A stretch of DNA of 64,000 nt from Zopfochytrium polystomum. Its lineage: Eukaryota > Chytridiomycota > Chytridiomycetes > Chytridiales > Chytridiaceae. Under the pieces are notes generated by a model. It worked only from the letters and a program-made list of their open reading frames with translations. It did no database searches and had not been told where the DNA came from. Location of the stretch: positions 1 through 64,000 of the forward strand of contig JAIVFJ010000317.1 of the NCBI GenBank assembly GCA_025765615.1, read 5' to 3'. Positions 58,372 through 64,000 of this stretch are shown in pieces. The translations under genes were made by a program, and so were the position numbers. Within the stretch, counting starts at the first letter, position 1, and the number at the start of each line of letters is the position of its first letter.

Positions 58372-60374
58372 TCACAGGACAACCAACCGAAAATGGTTGC
58401 ACTGTATGTTCCAGTGACGCCGCTCGCAGGTGTTGCAGTTGAAGGGGGCCGGGCTCAGGCTGTCAACGTCGTAAACGCGACTCGACCCGACGTAGCAGAG
58501 GCTGTGCGACCCGTTTTCCCGCCAGCTGCTCCCGAGAACGAGTACCCGCTCGCTTGTAGATCTGACCATGAACGCGTGCGCCGTGGCTCGGTACATCCCA
58601 CGCTCGCGGGGATCGTCATTGATCCACGCTTGGACCTTTGAAGTTGGATTTTTCGGAGGCGTGAGCGGCGCTCGTGAACAAACCCTTTCCCACCCCCCCC
58701 TCCCCAAAAGCAACCTCCTCCCCCACCTTTTCTACCACTCTATCTTCAGGGTCGCGGGACGACCAGAAAATCACCCGGTCCGCGCTCGCGTGGCCGAAAA
58801 CCGCCAGCTGCGGCCCAAAGCCCTGGCTGTACCGCGGCGGCGTGGGCGGTGGCGTCGCCGGAGGGCTCGTCGGCGCGACCGGAACCGGGCGACGGGCCGG
58901 CGGCGGCGTTCCCGCGACCCGATTCCTCGCGTCGCGTTCCACCGTCGCTGGCTGCTGGGGCGGGCTCGGTGGCGGGGTGGGGCTTGCAGATGCCTTCAAA
59001 GTTTGTGATGGGTTAAGCAACCTTCCAAATCCAAAGAAAAAAAAAATTGGAAAGGGAAAAGAACGAAACCCCCTCCCCCCCAACTGGTTACCTCCTGCTG
59101 CCCTGGCACAACAAGCCTGCGCAGGATCATTTTCGGGCACTTCAAGTTCCAGTGGCTTTCCCGGCAGAGCTCGCAAGCGTACGGAGCAGGGTCGCTCTCG
59201 ATGTTGTACAGCCTCCCAGTGCTGCCGCTTTGGTATTCTAGGGCGTTATTTCGGTAGTTTGAACCGACGGCGAGGATGTGTGTTCCCGTCGGCTCAACGA
59301 GGAACGCGTGGGCTTTTGATTTGTAGAGGGCTTGTGGATGGCCGATCCAGGAGATTAACTATGCATTGACCAGGAAGAAGAAGAAAAAATAAAAAAAAAT
59401 AAATATAAAAAATAGAAAAACAGGAAGGCGGGTCGGTGATCAGACGGACTATTCACGGTGTAACGACAATTAGGCAAATAACCCACCGCTTCCACGAGCG
59501 GGTCCGACGGGTCGTACTCGCCCTCTCTCATGGTGATGACGCGATCCGGCCGGCCGTTGTTGAAGACGGGCAGCTGTGGCCCGCGGTCGTCCTCGCGGTC
59601 GAGCCGTCCGCCGGCCGTTTCGTCGTCGGGCCTGGGAGAGGCAGTTTCAGGAGCAGACTCCACGGACTCTTCGATCGCAGGGTGCCTGTCAGCCTTGGAT
59701 CGGGGCGGCGTGGCCGGCGGACTGAGCATCCCCGACGGCACCGCCGGCGGACTGGACGGCGTCCTCTCGCAGACGCCCGCTTCTTCTTTCGCGCTCGGCG
59801 ATGCGACAGGAGGACGAACAGTCGTTTCGCCGCCGCCCGCGCCCGCGTCGTTCACGGTCGCAGTCTCTTTGTCGCTCTGCAAAGACCCCGCCACTGCAAT
59901 GGTTTCTACCCCACCTTCTCCGCCGTCCTGAGCGGCGGCGGCGGCCAACTTGCACGCGTCCCCTGGGGGCGGGGAGGACGCTGTCGTCGCCGCCGAGGCC
60001 GCATCAGAACCGTCTCTCGCCGCCCGGCCGGCGTTCTTGTCCTCGACGACGCTGCGGCGCGGCGTATTGGGGGGCGTGAGGATCACCGCGTCGGCAAACA
60101 GCGACTCTGCAGTCTCCCCCGCAGCAGTAGCAGCGGCGGCGCCGGCGGTGCCTGAGGTCGCCGGCGGCGGCGGCGGCGGCGGCCCCCCGCAGGACGCGAC
60201 GGTAGGATTTTCGATCAAGGGATGGTAGGCCGGCTCGGGGGTGGCGGCCCTGTTGTGGGAGCCCGGACAGCCGGCACCGCTGTCGGAGTCGTTGCGAAGA
60301 AGGTCTTTGCGCTCGACTGGGGCCGGGAGGTAAGCGCTGCCGGCAGTCTCTTCGCGTTTGATGTTCGAGGCGTC

Positions 60375-60377
<3 letters not shown>
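58372..60377 (-). CDS. Unrecognised family, short form: two knuckle modules
   Basis: Four minus-strand exons (59487-60377, 59092-59358, 58727-58993, 58372-58635), all introns phase 0, give 562 residues. Exon 1 is a Pro/Ala/Ser-rich tract ending in LPVFNNGRPDRVITMREGEY. Exons 2-4 carry AHAFLVEPTGTHILAVGSNY, CELCRESHWNLKC, LAVFGHASADRVIFW, TSERVLVLGSSW and CNTCERRHWNIQC. Module order and intron sites equal those of the long form, but the BED-like finger, the FRFQYEW part and the PSGSSTGS part are missing. The start ATG at 60377 lies next to a (TG)n tract in the leader. SPPATPPRS- and LTPPNTPRRS-like words recur ahead of the modules. Confidence 0.75.
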
Positions 60378-60439
<62 letters not shown>

Positions 60440-60475
60440 GTGTGTGTGCGTGTGTGTGTGTGCGTGTGTGTGTGT
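60376..60475. repeat. TG microsatellite in leader of short-form gene
   Basis: ~100 bp of (TG)n with TGCG interruptions, immediately 5' of the ATG on the minus strand. Confidence 0.9.
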
Positions 60476-60515
60476 AACTGTGTGTGGCAGTTGATTGCTG
60501 AGGGGTCCTCTCTTG

Positions 60516-60522
60516 CTTTATA
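60516..60522 (-). promoter_or_regulatory. TATA box of the short-form gene
   Basis: TATAAAG on the minus strand ~140 bp from the ATG, the (TG)n tract lying between. Confidence 0.55.
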
Positions 60523-60841
60523 GGGAAAGAAGTCGATGGCATGGGGGTGGGTGGCACACAGGGCCACAGGCAAGCGCAGCCAGGCAGACAGACAGACAGA
60601 GACAAAGAAGCAGCGGCACAGGGCGACAGACAGACGAAGGGCAGACAAGGCGCCGAGCTGGCGCGTGAGCTGGCGGCGAGTCGGCTCCCGAGCTCGACGC
60701 CCCGCACGGATGGCGTTTTTTTTTTCATTATTATTTATTGATTGTTCCAGCCAAAGGTATTAGCTCCAAAGGAAAACCCAGTCTCTCTGTCTGTGTCTCT
60801 CTCTCTCATTCTCTCTCACTCACACACACACACACACACAC

Positions 60842-60960
<119 letters not shown>

Positions 60961-61178
60961 TGTCTCTCTCTTTTCATTGCCTTTTTTTTTTTTCTCGTTT
61001 ATTGGGGTGGGGGCAATCCATTGGGCTATCGAGAGAAGTGGCAACGCGCGGAAGCCTCGTCTGTTCCCACCCCATTCGTCCAAATTGCGCGTTCCGTCAT
61101 GTGAACGGACCCCTTGGATGGGCGGGCAGCGGTCTGTCTGCCTCTCTTGCGAGGCTGTGCCGCGCCCCGCCCGACAAC

Positions 61179-61185
61179 TATAAAG
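61179..61185 (+). promoter_or_regulatory. TATA box of the right-hand long-form copy
   Basis: TATAAAG ~160 bp ahead of the ATG at 61342. Confidence 0.5.
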
Positions 61186-61341
61186 TGCGCATGCGCATTC
61201 CCTGTGCCTGAATTAAAAAGGGGCAGCGAAGCCAAGACTAGAAACGAAAGAAAAAAAGAGAAAAAAAAAAGAAGAGGGAAAAAACCGACAGACAGACAGC
61301 ACCCCTTCCCCCTCACACCCACCACGCACACCACGCGCACG

Positions 61342-61979
61342 ATGCACGACAAGTCATCAAAACGGAAGACGACGTCGACGGCGACCGCGAGGGCCACGAG
61401 ATGCCAGGCAGACCCCGCCGCCGTCCTCGAGATGCAAGTCGACAACGTTAATGCCGAACTGCGGGCACACACGTTGGTCCAGCTGAATGGCCGACTGTCG
61501 TGCTTGCATTGCGGCCTCGGTGGCGTTGGGGGAAATTGGAATGGCAACATAGAGAAATCTAGTGGGTGGCTGAACTCCTCCTTCGTTCAAAGTGTCCACC
61601 CGCTAATCGACGGACCGTCTCCTATTCCCCCACCGTGGCCCCACCGTGCGTGCACCCCACCTCCCCCATCCCTCCCGAAGGTCATTGTGCAATCCAGCGG
61701 CACCTCAAAGATTATCATTGCCTCAGCGTGGTGGGGAAGCACACCAATAGATCGATCGCGACGGATTCTCCCAGTCCTTCAGTGTCTCCGATACAGGCGT
61801 TGCAGGGCTTCGGTGCAACCGAGCAAGAGCGCATTGAAATCGAGTACATTCAGAAGCCCTTTGAGCCCGCCGCGGCCGCCTGGGGCTATGAGCTTCGATT
61901 TCAAACGGGCTTGGAGCCTCGTTAAGTTTCGCTCTCGTTGCCCGATTTCCCGTAACAACAATTTGACCGGTTGTTTCAC

Positions 61980-62010
<31 letters not shown>

Positions 62011-64000
62011 CTTTTTGCATAAAAAAAGCCTTTTTCCCCGGCGAGGCTCACTTGGATTTCGTCTCGTTCGTTGCCAAAAACAAGATTCGACAAGAGCTTT
62101 TGCGTGGTTCGTGCAAATGCCTTTTTTTTTTCTTCTTTTGTTTGCTCGCATTTCTTTCTCCCTCCTCTTTTATTGGGCTTTTTAGTTCCTTTTTTGTTCC
62201 GTTACCTCGCTCACTTTGCGATTCTGCAACTTTCGAAAAAGGCGAGCATGACGGGTACAAGAACTTTCCCTCGCTTCTCAACACTGTAAATGGATACCTT
62301 CGCTTTCGGTTTCAATGCGAGTGGCGCCTTGTTCGCGTGCAGACTTCGCCAACCTTGAGCACGGCGTCGCAGGTTACGACCGGCAGCGGGCTCGGCTCTC
62401 CTCACTCCAGCTACTCCGCTTCACCACCGCACAGCATCGCGCCTTCCATCGGTAATCACGACTTTGTTGGCTCCGCGGTGCCAAACGTGTCGCAAGGTGA
62501 GATCGCGAATCCATTTCCGTTTTCGGACAGTTCGGTAACGGAGGGCGTTTTTTTTTTTTTTTTTTTTTTTTTTTGCTCACTGAATTGTTTACGCACCTTT
62601 GTTTCAAAAAGACTTTGTGCCTCAAGGCCCCAACTTCACTATCGCACAGGCTCAGCCGCTGGAACTTGTGCCAGGTGGCTTATCGAATGCTTCATCGCCA
62701 GAGAGCGCTCTTTCGACTGCAGTTGCGGGTTCGGATGAGAGTTTTGGCGCTCAACTGCAGAGCATTTTGGCCAACGTCGGGGTTTCGGGCTGTGTTGCTC
62801 CCGACCTAGCAAATTCGTCGCAAGTTCAACGTAGGCCTCGGTTTATGATGCACATCTTTCGAAGAGGACCAGACGCCGCATTTTTTTTCTTTGCTAACTT
62901 TTCTTGCACGTCTATGTTCTTTACCGAAAAAAAAAAAAAAAAAAAAAAAAATCACAATAGCCTTTGGCTTTTCGTTGGCACAAACCGAGCAGCAGGGCCC
63001 GTCGCCCAGTGGCAGCTCGACTGGATCATCGGCAGAGAATGCTTGGTGTTTCGAAGATTTCCAACGGACCGGTGGCGGCATGACATTGCCCGTTGAACCC
63101 CTTGGTCATCAGCCACCTTTCGGAGGAAGCAGTCCAAATTGGTTCGATGGTATGAAAGCCTTTGTCCTGGTTTCTGATCGGCCGCCGAGCTTGCCACCTC
63201 ATTTAATACTGTCCTTTGACACGATTAGCTCGACAGTCGCTCACCAACTTCAACTATCGAGCCTATTCGTGCAGAGTTCCTTTCATTGCCCCCCACGGAC
63301 AGGAACCGGCGGCCGCCAAACCTGGTGTGGCCCGCGGCCGCGGAGACGACACCACGCCGCCGCCGACGGGTAGACCAGCCTCAGGTCGTCGAGGCAGCGG
63401 TCCAGAACCGTGCCAGACTCCCTCCGCGCAACGGAGACGTTGTGGACACCGCTGCCGCGACTGGCGGGCAGGCGCAGACGGCGGAAGAGCCATTGACGCC
63501 GGACGACGGGAGCGCGGTCGACGGTGCGGCGGCACAAGCCGAGGGCGGCGGCGGGAGCGGGCCGCCGGCTTCCCCGACGCGGGCGGGCGCGGCAGGCGCA
63601 CTCCCAAGCCCGCCGGCGACACCGCGCCGAGAGAAACTGGCCGCAGACAACGCGTCGCCTGGGTCCTTGCCAGAAAAGGGGCGCCCGACGACGGCGACGG
63701 AAGGCGGTGGCAAGGAAGCGGCAGCGGCGGCCACGCTGCGCGCGCTCGTGGCGGGCAAGCTCGGCGCGCCGATTGGATCGAGCTCCGGGCAGTCCGTCCG
63801 CGACGAGGACCGCGGGCCAAAGCTGCCCGTGTTCAACAACGCCCGGCCGGATCTTGTCATTATTATGCGAGAGGGCGAGCACGACCCGTCGGACCCGCTC
63901 GTGAAGGCGGTGAGAGGCGTGCTTTTTCTTGTTCTGTTTGTCATCCCCTGGATTCCAAGCACACACCTCTTATCGCAGCACGCACCACTTCTATTTTCCC
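61342..64000 (+). CDS. Unrecognised family, second long form (partial, frame-shifted)
   Basis: Seven exons are visible (61342-61561, 61681-61920, 62029-62106, 62242-62496, 62612-62830, 62961-63149, 63229 onward) before the window ends. Phases all equal those of the gene at 52530-56143, and exons 3 (78 nt) and 6 (189 nt) have identical lengths. Conserved parts: CLHC with HCAIQRHLKDYH (BED-like finger), NGYLRFRFQCEW, PSGSSTGSSAENAW and FIAPHGQEPAAAKPGVARG. Up to 63282 the two genes are diverged paralogues; from 63283 they are almost identical. One extra G (run 63368-63370) changes the frame of exon 7, so the module VFNNARPDLVIIM can no longer be read in frame. This is either a disabled gene, an assembly error or a read error. 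Confidence 0.65.
63283..64000 (+). repeat. Inverted near-identical block, right arm
   Basis: Inverse of 53653-54369 with one extra G at 63368-63370. Continues past the end of the window. Confidence 0.9.

Noticed and set aside
60477..60728. N-terminal extension of the short-form gene through the TG tract
   Set aside because: It would encode a long Thr-His run and cross the TATA box; the ATG at 60377 is simpler.

Overview
The window is eukaryotic nuclear DNA, most likely from a chytrid-type (early-diverging) fungus. It carries spliceosomal genes with short introns (about 45-180 bp, GT-AG plus one GC-AG), two nuclear tRNA genes, and fungal families (DUF4246 with a ZZ finger, paired DUF4336 genes, a Par-1/MARK kinase with UBA and KA1, a fungal-type Harbinger transposase). 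It also holds a large family of tryptophan-rich ankyrin-like proteins that I associate with chytrid genomes. The organism call is inference. All exon models were made by eye from splice consensus, reading frame and, where possible, conservation between paralogues inside the window.

Layout. 1-4.4 kb: two degenerate ~2 kb repeat units of GA-rich tracts, GC-rich hairpin motifs and a recurring CCCGTTGACT word. 5.7-9.6 kb: MARK-type kinase, then a Cys-rich protein with a C-terminal membrane segment. 10-29.5 kb: DUF4246 gene, intact and broken ankyrin-like genes, and a complete 3.5 kb PIF/Harbinger transposon (TTA target duplication, 16-bp terminal repeats, transposase plus Myb/SANT partner). 29.7-34.6 kb: tRNA-Ala(AGC), a decayed dihydrolipoamide dehydrogenase copy, tRNA-Gln(CUG), and a DUF599 membrane protein gene. 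36-47 kb: an 11 kb composite mobile element, in which a P-element-like DNA transposon is split by a young Ty3/gypsy chromovirus with identical LTRs. 47.6 kb: a 221-bp MITE. 48-51.2 kb: two tandem DUF4336 paralogues with the same exon plan. 52.5-64 kb: three members and one relict of an unrecognised multi-exon gene family, arranged partly as an inverted duplication that runs off the right edge.

Most notable signals: (1) the unrecognised family combining an N-terminal BED-like finger with two copies of a module ending in a C-x2-C-xn-HW-x3-C knuckle; (2) long uninterrupted nGAAn/nTTCn arrays, the heat-shock element pattern, in the gypsy LTRs; (3) an 11-nt primer-binding site complementary to the predicted 5' end of the gypsy RNA, as in self-priming Tf1-type elements; (4) a block of more than 700 bp in inverted orientation, apparently identical except for one inserted G, with an abrupt homology edge, which suggests gene conversion or recent duplication.
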